Shown here in pieces: positions 1 through 10,176 of a stretch of DNA of 64,000 bases. The translations under genes were made by a program, and so were the position numbers. Where the stretch lies: positions 53,667 to 117,666 of the forward strand of contig CALFAY010000015.1 in the NCBI GenBank assembly GCA_937944855.1, written 5' to 3'. The notes beneath the pieces were generated by a model. The model had not been told where the DNA came from. It was given only the letters and a program-made list of their open reading frames with translations, and searched no databases. The stretch is from an uncultured Planctomycetota bacterium (GTDB lineage Bacteria > Planctomycetota > Planctomycetia > Gemmatales > HRBIN36). Numbering within the stretch: position 1 is the stretch's first letter; each line of letters opens with the position of its first letter.

Positions 1-151
1 CCATGCAGAGGCCGAAGTCGGGCTGCTCATGGATGACGGGGATCCAACCGGAATGGAAACGGATCACATAGGCCCCGATCCACGTGCTTCCGGTCAGGAT
101 CAGGTCCCACAGCACGAACCACAACACCAGCGGTTGACTGCTGCGTTTCAT
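1..151 (-). CDS. Polyprenyl-phosphate sugar transferase, N-terminal fragment (runs off left edge)
   Basis: Partial gene: the ATG is at 151 on the minus strand and 50 codons remain before the window edge. The peptide starts with basic and polar residues, then a hydrophobic stretch (about residues 8-30) ending in the sequence AYVIRF. A first membrane helix ending in an A-Y-x-x-R-F motif is typical of the N-terminus of undecaprenyl-phosphate glucose phosphotransferases, which start exopolysaccharide repeat units by moving a sugar phosphate onto the lipid carrier. The catalytic bacterial sugar transferase domain lies outside the window, so the assignment rests only on the N-terminal pattern. Confidence 0.55.
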   Translation of the reverse strand, partial: MKRSSQPLVLWFVLWDLILTGSTWIGAYVIRFHSGWIPVIHEQPDFGLCM

Positions 152-390
152 AGGCGTCCTTGCCTAATCGGTCGCGTTCTGGCGGGTTGTAGCAGCTGGG
201 GCAAAACAGGTCAAGCCGAGCGGGTTACGTTACAACCCTGATCCCTGGCAGGTAAACCAGAATTACGGATCGGGGTTCCGCGATTCCTCTCATTCTTCTC
301 CCAACTGCGAGCGCTTTCACCTGAAGCGGGGTTAGCTATCCGCCGAAAGGACGAATCTACTGTAATCCTCGATACTGCGGGAAGTTTCAG

Positions 391-1008
391 GTGCGACACG
401 GGGGACAGATGGAACCGGGCAAGTCTGACATGGGAACCCTGCAAACCAGGCGAACGCTCTGCTGGGGCTGGGCGGCCGGGGGCATCGGTGCGATTCTCGG
501 AGGACTGGCCCTGGCATGGGTACAGTCCGAGACGATGCGGGCCGATGAGGGAGGGGACACCAAGAAGCCAATCTTCGGGCCCAGCCAAGTTTGGCGTGTG
601 GATCTGCGTCTTTCGGCGGAGGAATTGGCCGCCATGCAGCCCGCTCCGGTCGGGCCGTTCGGTGCGCCTCCCGGCCCTGCTGGTCCACGCAGTACCGCCA
701 GTAGGCCGACAGAGCGGAACCTGTTCGGGGTCGAGTTTCCCTGGGCGAAAGCCGAGGTGACGATCAACGGAGAAGCCCCTCGCCATGCAGGACTCCGCTA
801 CTCCGGCGAGATCACCTACTTCAGTTCTTCCATGTCCCTGAAACGGCCGCTTCGCATTGGCTTTGACCGCTTCGGCGGCGAGAAATGGCAGGGGCACTCC
901 GGTTTACAACTCCAGGCCATGCCCCTGGACCCGAGCAAAGCCCGTCAGGTCGTCGCGGGAGAGATCTTTCGTGGCATCGGGGTTCCTGCGCCGCAATCGG
1001 GCCGATGA
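391..1008 (+). pseudogene. CotH kinase-like protein, 5' fragment of a broken gene
   Basis: This is the N-terminal part of a planctomycete CotH-type protein. The likely start is ATG 409 or 430, followed by a hydrophobic segment (GIGAILGGLALAWV) that may be a signal anchor. The CotH core follows: a VDLRLSAEE strand, the 'GLRYSGEITY' segment, KRPLRIGFDRF, and an FRGIGVPAP segment. In intact family members the last is followed by R-T and about 90-100 more residues before the next conserved block. Here the frame stops at 1008, and the downstream block resumes immediately in another frame at 995. Sequence up to 993 is coding-like; 994-1008 is out-of-frame readthrough. The gene is therefore broken by a deletion, or misassembled. 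Confidence 0.75.
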
Positions 1009-4000
1009 CGACGCATTTCGGCGTCGCATCGGCGAGTTTCTCGACGTCGAAGCGTTTCTTCGCTACCTGACCGCCCATGCTCTGACAGCGCATCTGGAGA
1101 GCTTCTTCGCCCTGGGTCACAACTACTGCCTCTATCTTGATCCCCGAACGAACAAGTTCCATTTCCTCTCCGGCGACCTGGAGTTCGCTTTAGGGAATTT
1201 CCTCCTGTTCGGCAGCCCGGATCAGCTGATGGACCTGACCATCCGGAAGCCCTACGCCAGCGAGTGCCGCCTGGCCGAGCGGATGCTGAAAGACCGTAAC
1301 ATCGAGGAACGGTATCTCGCCCTGCTGCGGCAGCAACTTCAACAAACCTTTTCCAAGGACCGCCTCACGCCGATGCTTGACGCGATTGAACAGGCGACGA
1401 AGCCTGTTCGGGAGAAAGAAGCTCAGGCGACTCGGATGCGTCCGGAAGCTCAGGGCTTCGGCGGCGGAGTTTTCGGTCCACCGCCACCCCAGCCGCCGGA
1501 TCTCAAGACCTTGGTCGAGCGTCGGATCGCTTCCGTGACCGCTCAATTGGCGGGAAATCATCGCGGCTACGAACCGCAACCTTTGAACTTCGCTCCCCCG
1601 GGAGGAGGGCCGAACAACCCCGGCGGCTTCGGCCTGACCCGGCCAACGTCGGCCATCGACGAGCGGACCTTCGCCAGCGAAGTCCAGGGTCCGCCCGACT
1701 TCGATTTGACTCTGTTTGCCGCCCCGCCGACGATCAACTATCCCGTGACCATTGCCTGCGAGCCTGAGGGGGCGATCTACGTCGCCGTCGATGAACAAGG
1801 TTCGCTGGGGCGCACGCCGGGCGGAGGACGGATCGTCCGGCTCGTGGATCGGGACGGCGACGGCAAGGCCGACTCCTCCACGGTCTTTGCCCGAGTTGAC
1901 CACCCGCGGGGTCTGGCCTACCGCAACGGCAAACTCTGGGTCTGCCATCCGCCGACGCTCTCGGTCTTCCAAGACACCGACGGCGACGGCGTGGCCGACA
2001 GACGGGAAACCCTCGTCACCGGCTTGACGACCCGCCTGATCCGGGATCGCGGCGGCGACCACACGACCAATTGCGTCCGCTTCGGCATCGACGGCTGGCT
2101 CTACATCGGCGTCGGCGATGACGGCATTCTCGAAGCCAAAGGCAAGGATGGCCGAACGATCTCCCTCCGTGGTGGCGGCGTGGTCCGTGTCCGTCCCGAT
2201 GGTACGGAACTGGAGATCTACTGCACCGGCTTGCGGAATCCCTTCGATCTGGGCATCGACCCGTTCCTCAACCTCTTCAGCCGGGACAACACCAACGACG
2301 GCGGCGGCTGGGATACCCGCGTCAGTCTGCTGTGGCAGACCGCCGAGTATGGCTACCCCCGTTTATTCGCCAACTTCACCGACGAGATCATGCCGACGCT
2401 CGGCTCCTTCGGCAACGGCGGCGGCTCGGGGGCTGTCGTGGTTGGCGACTCGCGCTGGCCGACCCGCTTCCGAGGCATGTTGCTCACCGCCGACTGGGGA
2501 CGCAGCGAAGTCTATCTGCATCCCCTACGCCCCCGCGGACCGACGTTTGATCTGCGTCAGGAAGTGTTTCTCAGGATCCCTCGACCGACGGGCATGGACC
2601 TGGATGCCCAGGGGCGGCTCTATGTCGCCAGTTGGCGTGGCGGTTCCGCCGTGGGATTCGAGGGACCGAACATCGGCTTCGTCGCCGCCGCAATGCCACG
2701 AGGCCTTCGCCCCAGGCCGCTGCCTGATCTCAAGCAACTCAACGTCGCGGATCTGATCGAGCAACTGCGTTCGCCCAACGCCGTCTGGCGTCTGCACGTC
2801 CAGGGTGAAATCCTTGCCCGGGGCCGAGACGAAAAGACCTCCTCGGCCCTGGTTCGCCTTGCCGAGGACGCCTCCGCGCCGCTGGAATGCTGCGTCGCTG
2901 CGCTGTTTACCCTGAAGCAGTTGGACGGCAAGGAAGCCACGGCGACGCTTTTACGCTGGGCGGAATCCGGACCACTTCGGGAGTTCGCGCTCCGCGCCTT
3001 GACGGATCGCCGAAATCATCTGGCCAACTTGCCGCGGGAGGCATTTCTCAAGGCCCTGGCTGATCCCGCGCCGCGGGTGCAGGCTCATGCCGTCATCAGC
3101 CTTGGCCGCATCGGCGACCCATCCGCCGCACCGCATCTGTTGCCCTTGGCCGTCCGTCCTCGCGGTTCGGAGATGCCGCGTCGTCAGCCGGCGCAGAATC
3201 AGCCCGACCCCGACCGCGTCGTGCCTCATCTGGCCGTGCGAGCCTTGCTCGCTCTGGATGCCGTGGAGGCGTGCCTGGAAGCTCTGGATGGACCGTATGC
3301 GGCTGGGGCACTGTGGGCTTTGCGGTACATGCACAGTGAGAAAGCTGTCGAAGGACTGATCCGAAAGCTGAACGCGTCTCGCTCCCCGAAACTGCGGCGG
3401 GGCATCCTGGCCACGCTGATTCGGCTGCATCATCGGGAGGCGGATTACGACGGCTCCTGGTGGGGCATCCGTCCCGACACGACCGGCCCCTATTACGATC
3501 CCGTGGAATGGAAGATGAGCAGGCGGATTGCTGGGGTGCTCGGAGTTGCCTTGAGCGATGCCGATCAGGAAACCGCCGCGTTCTTGCGAGAGCAACTTCG
3601 CCGGCATCGCGTCCAACTGCCCGGCGTCCGTCTGGACTTGCAGGCCGAAGTCGTCGAGGAAAAGCCCGTCGTTGTGCCTCAGGCCGACCCCAACAATCCG
3701 AATCCGATCGCCAATCTGCCCTACGAAACCGTGGTCCGTCGCACCCTCGCCATCAGGGGCGACGCCGCGAGAGGTGAGCAACTTTTCAAGGCTCAATCCT
3801 GTTTTGCCTGTCACACGACCGCCGACGGGCAGACGCCGAAGGGACCTCATCTGGTGGACATCGGCAAACGTACTCAGCCCGAGGAACTGATCGAATCCAT
3901 CGTCAAACCCAGTGCCAAGATCGCCCAGGGGTATGAATCGTACCTTTTTGCCACGGTGGACGGGCAAGTGATTCAAGGCTTTATCGTCGGGGAAAGAGCG

Positions 4001-4174
4001 CAGTCGACACTAATCCGCGAACCTAACGGCCTGCCCCGGGAAATCCGCAAGGAGGACATCGAATCCCGTGCCATCTTGAAACAGTCTGCCATGCCCGAGG
4101 GGATCGTCGCCAACTTGACGCCGGAGCAACTCGCCGATCTGATCGCCTGCCTGCAATCCCTGACGACCCGGTGA
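857..4174 (+). pseudogene. CotH C-terminal half + membrane-bound dehydrogenase propeller + HEAT + c-type heme domain (3' part of broken gene)
   Basis: The frame is open from 857 but genuine coding resumes at about 995 (N-R-A-D-D-D), continuing the CotH domain of the 5' fragment. Domain order, in residues counted from 857: remaining CotH (47-260); a PQQ-dehydrogenase-like beta-propeller (about 280-610) with two Ca-binding-like loops, DRDGDGKAD and DTDGDGVAD; HEAT-like helical repeats (about 615-960); and a C-terminal heme domain with a CFACH motif (first Cys about residue 982) that ends in a cytochrome-like 'LTPEQLADLIACLQ' helix. The propeller-HEAT-heme layout is the planctomycete/verrucomicrobial membrane-bound dehydrogenase pattern, presumably extracytoplasmic. 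With its own start lost, this part probably lacks a signal peptide and may not be made. Confidence 0.75.
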
Positions 4175-4246
4175 GGCGGCTGCGCTGCCCCAGGATTGCT
4201 GCCTCCTCCGCGACCAAATCGCATCTTCGCCGCTTTTTCTTTTGCA

Positions 4247-4275
4247 ATGACGGCTGTCAGTCGGCGAATTACAAT
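4247..4275 (+). promoter_or_regulatory. Possible sigma70-type promoter for lemA
   Basis: ATGACG and TACAAT hexamers are separated by 17 bases. A start site near 4282 would give a 36-base leader to the ATG at 4318. Each box has mismatches, so this is tentative. Confidence 0.3.
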
Positions 4276-4317
4276 GCGGGCAGTCAATTCAGAACTCGAG
4301 ACCGAGGAGGACTTCCG

Positions 4318-4917
4318 ATGGGCATCGGCATCGCCATCTTGATCATCCTAGGCATCCTCTGCGTGGTCGTGATATGGCTGGTGGCGACCTACAACGGACT
4401 GGTCACAAGTCGTAATCAGTACCGCAACGCCTTTGCCCAGATCGACGTGCAGTTGAAACGCCGCTACGACTTGATTCCGAATCTGGTCGAATGCGTCAAA
4501 GGCTACATGGCCCATGAAAAAGGCACGCTGGAAGCGGTCATCAACGCCCGCAACAGCGCGTTCGCGGCTCGGGAGAAAGCCGCGGCCAATCCTGGCGATC
4601 CAGCGGCCATGCGGGCCTTGGGTCAGGCCGAGGGGCAGTTGGCCGGAGCGCTGGGGCGTCTGATCGCATTGGCCGAGGCCTATCCCGACCTGAAGGCCAA
4701 TCAAAACATGATGGCCTTGCAGGAGGAGCTATCGTCCACGGAGAACAAGATCAGCTTCGCCCGGCAGGCCTTCAACGACGCCGTGACCTTTTACAACAAC
4801 AAGCGTGAGGTCTTCCCGACCGTCCTGGTAGCGAACCTGTTCGGCTTCCAGGAAGCCCAGCTGTTGGAAATCGACTCGGCTTCCCGTGAGGCCCCGCGGG
4901 TCAGCTTCACTAACTGA
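4318..4917 (+). CDS. lemA: LemA family protein
   Basis: 199 aa. The start is ATG 4318, preceded by GAGGAGG at a good spacing; the frame is open further upstream without coding character. Residues 1-23 form one membrane helix (GIGIAILIILGILCVVVIWL), followed by the LemA signature YNGLV, the 'QLKRRYDLIPNLVE' motif and a long helical cytoplasmic or periplasmic domain, at the usual family length of about 190 aa. The precise role of LemA is not settled. The M48 metallopeptidase gene begins 5 bases after the stop, and LemA/M48 pairs recur in bacteria, so the two probably act together at the membrane. Confidence 0.93.
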   Translation: MGIGIAILIILGILCVVVIWLVATYNGLVTSRNQYRNAFAQIDVQLKRRYDLIPNLVECVKGYMAHEKGTLEAVINARNSAFAAREKAAANPGDPAAMRALGQAEGQLAGALGRLIALAEAYPDLKANQNMMALQEELSSTENKISFARQAFNDAVTFYNNKREVFPTVLVANLFGFQEAQLLEIDSASREAPRVSFTN

Positions 4918-4922
4918 GTGCC

Positions 4923-7082
4923 ATGACCACGAACTTCTTCCAACGCCAGGAGCGGGCCCGCCGCAATACGACCCTGCTGGTCGTCCTCTTTCTGACGGCC
5001 GTGGTGGTCATCATTGGCGTCGTGTACTGGCCGATCTGGATGCTCCTGGCGTTCTTCCAGGACCTGAACTCGGATCATCCGCCCCCGCGCCGCCCTTCGC
5101 CCTACCAATCCGAACCCCCGCTGGAACGACCCGTTCCCGGCTATGGGGACCCCAGCGGTCCTGTTCCATTTTCCACCAAGAAGCCCTGGCCGACTCCGCG
5201 GTTCCCTAAGCCCGACCTCGAAAAAGGCTACGGCTACCAGGAAAGCCAAGTTCGTCCCAGGGAAGAGCCGACCAAGCCGCTTTCGCTGTGGAACCCGTGG
5301 GCCCTGGCCGTCTCCGCCGGGCTGACTGGGCTGATCGTCGGCCTGGGCAGCCTCTACAAGACCAGCGCCCTGGCCAGCGGCGGCAAGGTCATCGCCTTGC
5401 AATTGGGCGGCGAGCCGTTGACGATGAACACCCGGGATTTTCGAGAGAAACGACTGCTGAACGTGGTCGAGGAAATGTCCATCGCCTCCGGCGTCCCGAT
5501 GCCAGCCGTGTACGTCCTCCGCGACGAACCAAGCATCAACGCCTTCGCCGCCGGCTTCACTCCCGAGGATGCCGTCATCGGCGTGTCGCAAGGCTGTCTC
5601 GACTACCTGAACCGCGACGAACTGCAAGGCGTGGTCGCTCACGAGTTCAGCCACATCCTCAACGGCGACATGCGGCTCAACATCCGCCTGATCGGCTTGA
5701 TCTACGGCTTGTTCGTCTTGTCGGTGGTGGGCTATTACACGTTTTACTTCGCAGCACGAAGCAGCAGCGGCCGCTCTTCTAATCGGGGCAAAGGCGGACA
5801 GTTGATTCTGATCCTGATTCTGATCGGCCTGGCATTCTACCTTCTCGGAGCGATCGGTGTCTTCTTCGGCCGCATCATTCAGGCGGCCGTGTCCCGCCAA
5901 CGCGAGTTTCTGGCCGACGCCTCCGCTGTGCAGTTCACTCGCAATCCGGAGGGCATCGCCGGAGCGCTCAAGAAGATCGGCGGCTTGCGTGAGGGGTCGG
6001 TCGTCCGGCATCCAGCGGCGGGAGAGCTGAGCCATCTGTTCTTCGCCGATGGCATGCAGCGATGGTTCGGAAGCGTGTTTGCGACTCACCCCCCGCTGGA
6101 CGTGCGCATCCGCGCCCTGGACCCGCACTGGGACGGAAAGTATCCCAAGGTCAAGCCGTTGCTGCCGCCCGAAGAGGCCCCGGAACCGCAAAAAGCCGCT
6201 CGCAAACCTCTGACTCTCCCGGGCATGCCGCAGCTTCCCGTGCCGGTGATTCTGAGTGCCGTCGAAGTCGCTGCCCTCACCGATCAGATCGGAAGTCCTT
6301 CCGAGGCCAGCCGCTCCGCCGCCGCTGCCTTCGAGGAGCAGATCGGGCCTGAAATCCGCGAGGCCCTCAGTGATCCTTTCTCCGCTCAGGCGATGCTGTT
6401 GGCCTTCCTCCTCGACGCCAACTCCGAGGTCCGCTCCAGGCAGATGGAAGCGGTGCAGCACCAGCTCGGCCCCGAGTTGGCTCAAACAGTCTTGCATTAC
6501 TATCCGTGGACCGGCACCGTATCCCTGGGTTGTCGCTTAGCGATTGCTCAGCTTTCCCTGCCCGCGCTGCGAATGATGTCGAGGCCGCAGTATCTCGGCT
6601 TCCGCGCCACCCTCGAAGCTCTGGTGCGGGCCGACAACCGGATCAGCTTCGACGAATTCGCCCTGGAAATGGTGCTGCAAAAACACCTCGACCGGGCCTT
6701 CGGCGTCCGGCCTCCCCGGTTGCGGGCCGCGGAGCAGACCGGCGAATCGCTTCGGGAGGCCGTTCTGTGCGTCTTGGGCACGCTGGCCTGGCAGGGACAT
6801 GACCATCCCGAGCAGGCTGCGAGGGCCTTCGCCGAGGGCCTGAAGCAGTGGAACCCGGAAGCCAGGGCCTCTTTGCCAGAGCGGAACTCCTGCACCATGT
6901 CGCGCTTCCGCCAGGCCGTGGAACTGCTGGAACGGACCCGACCTGCCGTCAAGGAGCGGTTGACGCGAGCGGCAGCGGCGGCGGTCAGCACCGACGGACA
7001 ACTCACCGAACGGGAATATGCCCTGCTTCGCATCCTGTGCGCCGCTCTGGATTGCCCGCTTCCCATGCTTGCCGCAGCATGA
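4923..7082 (+). CDS. M48 family zinc metallopeptidase (HtpX-like), membrane-bound
   Basis: 719 aa. Membrane segments lie near residues 18-45, 125-147, 255-277 and 290-315. The zinc-binding HEFSH motif is at residues 240-244, and the third ligand is the Glu of REFLADASA (about residue 329), as in the HtpX/M48B family. The last ~330 residues are a helical extension absent from short HtpX proteins, with conserved-looking Asp/Glu-rich stretches. The gene directly follows lemA (5-base gap) and is presumably co-transcribed. It probably degrades damaged membrane proteins; the C-terminal extension may bind substrate or a partner. Confidence 0.9.
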   Translation: MTTNFFQRQERARRNTTLLVVLFLTAVVVIIGVVYWPIWMLLAFFQDLNSDHPPPRRPSPYQSEPPLERPVPGYGDPSGPVPFSTKKPWPTPRFPKPDLEKGYGYQESQVRPREEPTKPLSLWNPWALAVSAGLTGLIVGLGSLYKTSALASGGKVIALQLGGEPLTMNTRDFREKRLLNVVEEMSIASGVPMPAVYVLRDEPSINAFAAGFTPEDAVIGVSQGCLDYLNRDELQGVVAHEFSHILNGDMRLNIRLIGLIYGLFVLSVVGYYTFYFAARSSSGRSSNRGKGGQLILILILIGLAFYLLGAIGVFFGRIIQAAVSRQREFLADASAVQFTRNPEGIAGALKKIGGLREGSVVRHPAAGELSHLFFADGMQRWFGSVFATHPPLDVRIRALDPHWDGKYPKVKPLLPPEEAPEPQKAARKPLTLPGMPQLPVPVILSAVEVAALTDQIGSPSEASRSAAAAFEEQIGPEIREALSDPFSAQAMLLAFLLDANSEVRSRQMEAVQHQLGPELAQTVLHYYPWTGTVSLGCRLAIAQLSLPALRMMSRPQYLGFRATLEALVRADNRISFDEFALEMVLQKHLDRAFGVRPPRLRAAEQTGESLREAVLCVLGTLAWQGHDHPEQAARAFAEGLKQWNPEARASLPERNSCTMSRFRQAVELLERTRPAVKERLTRAAAAAVSTDGQLTEREYALLRILCAALDCPLPMLAAA

Positions 7083-7109
7083 AGCTTTCCAACCCGCTGA
7101 TGCAAGGGC

Positions 7110-7157
7110 AAAAAGGCGGCGTTTCCCGAAAGACGAGACATTTCAGGGAAACGCCGC
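7110..7157 (-). terminator. Rho-independent-like terminator for hsp20
   Basis: A perfect 12-bp stem, GCGGCGTTTCCC pairing with GGGAAACGCCGC, spans 7116-7157 with an 18-base loop. Read on the minus strand it is followed at once by a T run (the five As at 7110-7114). It lies between the convergent M48 and hsp20 genes; the T run is only on the hsp20 side. Confidence 0.75.
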
Positions 7158-7202
7158 TGCATTAGATGGGTCGCTCGCACCAACTTGCCACACACAGACC
7201 GG

Positions 7203-7655
7203 TCACTCGGCCTTGATCTCGATCCGCCGCGGACGGGCCTCTTCCCGCTTCGGCAGGATCACCGACAGGACGCCATGCGACAGCTTGGCCGTCACCTTGT
7301 CAGCGTCCACCGCAGCAGGCAGGGCGATCCGCTGCTCGAACCGGCCATAAGTCCGAGTGTCGAACCCGCTCGACTGCCGCTCGCACTTCCGCTCCGCCCG
7401 GATCCGCAGATAGCCGTCCTGCACCGTCAACTCGATGTCCTTCTCGGTCATGCCCGGAGCATCGAGTTCGATGTAGACGTTATGCTCATCCTCCCAGACG
7501 GACTGCGGCCACTGGACCGGCATCCATGCGGGAGTCGAGAACAAGGGAGCGAAGAAGTCGTCCTCGAAGAAGCGATCGAGCAGGGTCGAAAGCCGATTGA
7601 CAGGCCAAGTGGCCGGTTGAGTGGTCAAACCATTACGACGCAACACAGGCAGCAT
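7203..7655 (-). CDS. Hsp20/alpha-crystallin family small heat shock protein
   Basis: 150 aa. The start is ATG 7655 because AAAGGAGG ends a few bases upstream of it; an in-frame ATG at 7682 has no such site. The alpha-crystallin domain covers about residues 45-145, with the DAPGMTEKDIELTV core, a 'GRFEQRIALP' strand and the consensus 'LSHGVLSVILPK' near the end. Family members are ATP-independent holdases that form oligomers and keep unfolded proteins soluble. The gene stands alone with its own terminator. I found no CIRCE element upstream. Confidence 0.92.
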   Translation of the reverse strand: MLPVLRRNGLTTQPATWPVNRLSTLLDRFFEDDFFAPLFSTPAWMPVQWPQSVWEDEHNVYIELDAPGMTEKDIELTVQDGYLRIRAERKCERQSSGFDTRTYGRFEQRIALPAAVDADKVTAKLSHGVLSVILPKREEARPRRIEIKAE

Positions 7656-8397
7656 AGCCAACCTCCTTTCTTGCATGTTCACGGGCCATACCGAAAGGAA
7701 CCAACCATTGCGGAGGACCTTGATCCGGCTGCCCGTGACCTACGCCGGATCCGTTCCTCCGACGCAACCACCTAGCAATGGCCGTACCAATTCATTTGTA
7801 TTGTCATAAATACTGATTTTGATTTGACTTGTGTTATAAAATCGCATTGTCGACACCGAAGACAGTGCTGCCAATTCGGCATCTTGGGCACCGCTTTGGC
7901 AGACTGCCATATTGTCACCAAGGGCGATGCAAGCCATCTGGCTGGGCCGATCCGTATAGGTTCACTGAGGTAAGCTCGGTCAGCGCAGCTAAACCCCGGA
8001 TCAGATACTGATCGGTAGCGCAACATTTCAGCAAGGCGTGCTGGCAGCCAGACCTTGCTTGCTTCTTCTGACCTAACCTATTGACCAACAAAAAGTTGCT
8101 GCTGATGAAGAAACTGTTTCGCTTCCCTCGGGCGCAAGTCTTCCGCGCAACATTTTCGCACTCCAGATTCCGTACTGTCTGGGCTAGCCGCTGTGTACCG
8201 CTCGCTTCCGGGCGTCGTGTCTTCTTCCGCGTAGAGAGGCACGGCCAAGTTGCGCAACATTTTTCCCGAAACATGCCTCCCTCGGGATCCAATCACCCCG
8301 CAGGCAGTCAGGCCCAGCGCGGACCCTTCCTCGCCTCGTCTTGCATCATGACGGGCGGACAGAGCGGCCACTACGTCAGTCGCGCACCGATGCCGAT
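7656..8397. other. 742-bp intergenic stretch, no convincing gene
   Basis: The stretch between hsp20 and yjbQ has lower GC than its surroundings, with an AT-rich patch at about 7795-7845 that could hold the hsp20 promoter, though no clear hexamer pair stands out. Several short overlapping frames exist, but none has a ribosome site or recognisable motif. The visible structure is three direct copies of GCGCAACATTT (8018, 8145, 8252). Confidence 0.6.
8018..8264. repeat. Three dispersed copies of GCGCAACATTT
   Basis: Identical 11-mers start at 8018, 8145 and 8252 (spacing 127 and 107 bases), all on the same strand; the second and third extend by at least one more T. The copy at 8252 lies in a palindromic GTTGCGCAAC. 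They sit in non-coding DNA, and the meaning is unknown. Confidence 0.6.
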
Positions 8398-8820
<423 letters not shown>

Positions 8821-8908
8821 GTTCTTGCCCTCGATCCGGATGCCGTTTGTAGCCCGGGTGTTAATCTAACCGGACGGAAAAATCCTCCAATTGAGGAAAC
8901 TTGAGGAC

Positions 8909-10120
8909 ATGGCAATCAGGCATACGCCGCCATCGGAACCTGACTGGCAGGCCGTCCGCCATCAAGTGCTGCTCGACGACGGCCTGGTGTATCTCAACAC
9001 CGGCTCGTATGGCATCGTGGCCCGGCAAGTGTTCGACCAGGTCACCGCGCTGCGGCGGCAGATGCAAAGCAACCCCGTCGATTTTCTCTGGCGTCGCGGC
9101 GGCGAAATGCTTGGCCGTGCCCGGAGATGTCTGGCGGATCTCCTCGGCTGCCCGGCGTCGCAACTGATCTTCACCGACAATGTGACCACAGCCATGAACC
9201 TCGTGGCGGCGCCGCTGCGGGTGAAGGCCCCGGGAGAAATTCTGCTCAGCGATCACGAATACCCGGCAATTCGCTTCACCTGGGAACGGGCCGCCCAGCA
9301 GCAGGGCTTGCGGCTGCGTTACGCCCGGTTGCCTGTGCTGCCCACGTCGCCGGAAGAAATCGTCGCCGCCTTCGCCCGGGAACTCCGTCCAGTGACCCGG
9401 ATACTGTTTTTCAGCCACGTCCTGTACACGACCGGCATGGTGCTTCCGGCGCGAAAGTTGTGCGACCTGGCCCGGCAGGCCGGGATCGTCAGCGTGATCG
9501 ACGGCGCTCACGCGCCGGGGATGCTCAATCTGGACCTGACTGAGATCGGCTGCGACTTCTACGGGGCGAATCTCCACAAATGGCTGTTGGCCCCCGTGGG
9601 CGCAGGTTTCCTCTACGTCCGACCGGGCATGGAAGACCGCATCCTACCCCTTACCGTCAGCTGGGGCTGGTACTACGACCGTGCCAGGGCCTTCGAGCTG
9701 AACCAGTTCGGCGGAAGCCCTTGGCAGCGGTCCTTCGAGTTCTCTGGCAGCCGCGACGTGACGCCGTGGCTGGTCGTTCCCGACGCGGTGGACTTTCTTC
9801 GCAACCTCGGCTGGGAAAACATTCACGCTCGGCAGCGGGAGTTGGCCACCCTGGCCCGAAGCCGACTCGACGGGCGCCAGGGACTGAAGTTGGCCACGCC
9901 GACAAGCCCGGAACTGAGCAGAGCGATCACCGCCTATCGTCTTCCAGATACCGTCGCCGATCCGCAGGCGGTCCGCTCGGCCTTGTGGGAACGGTATCGC
10001 ATCGAGATCAACATGATCGAGCATCAGGTCGGGCCTTTGCTGCGGGTTTCGACTCACTTCTACAATTCCGAACACGATCTCGATATGCTGGTGCAGGCCG
10101 TGGACGCGGTGCTTTCGTGA
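8909..10120 (+). CDS. Aminotransferase class V-fold PLP enzyme
   Basis: 403 aa. The start is ATG 8909, with GAGG boxes just upstream; a TTG at 8891 is the alternative. It has the class-V fold-type I pattern: an N-terminal 'VYLNTGSYG', a 'TTAMNLVAAPL' segment, the PLP Asp in VIDGAHAPG and the Schiff-base Lys (K224) in NLHKWLLAPVG. It most resembles the isopenicillin-N epimerase/cysteine-desulfurase-like branch, whose substrates cannot be told from sequence. The oxidoreductase gene follows 56 bases downstream on the same strand. Confidence 0.85.
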   Translation: MAIRHTPPSEPDWQAVRHQVLLDDGLVYLNTGSYGIVARQVFDQVTALRRQMQSNPVDFLWRRGGEMLGRARRCLADLLGCPASQLIFTDNVTTAMNLVAAPLRVKAPGEILLSDHEYPAIRFTWERAAQQQGLRLRYARLPVLPTSPEEIVAAFARELRPVTRILFFSHVLYTTGMVLPARKLCDLARQAGIVSVIDGAHAPGMLNLDLTEIGCDFYGANLHKWLLAPVGAGFLYVRPGMEDRILPLTVSWGWYYDRARAFELNQFGGSPWQRSFEFSGSRDVTPWLVVPDAVDFLRNLGWENIHARQRELATLARSRLDGRQGLKLATPTSPELSRAITAYRLPDTVADPQAVRSALWERYRIEINMIEHQVGPLLRVSTHFYNSEHDLDMLVQAVDAVLS

Positions 10121-10176
10121 CCGCAGGCAGTTTGCTCGTTTCCCCGAAGCAGCAGGCAGCGGACAAGGAGAACGCC

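Noticed and set aside
4791..6497. 568-codon minus-strand frame opposite the M48 protease
   Set aside because: It lies entirely antisense to a gene with clear motifs; GC-rich third codon positions create such long shadows.
7683..7860. CIRCE or sigma32-type element before hsp20
   Set aside because: Neither the CIRCE inverted repeat nor a clear heat-shock promoter pair was found.
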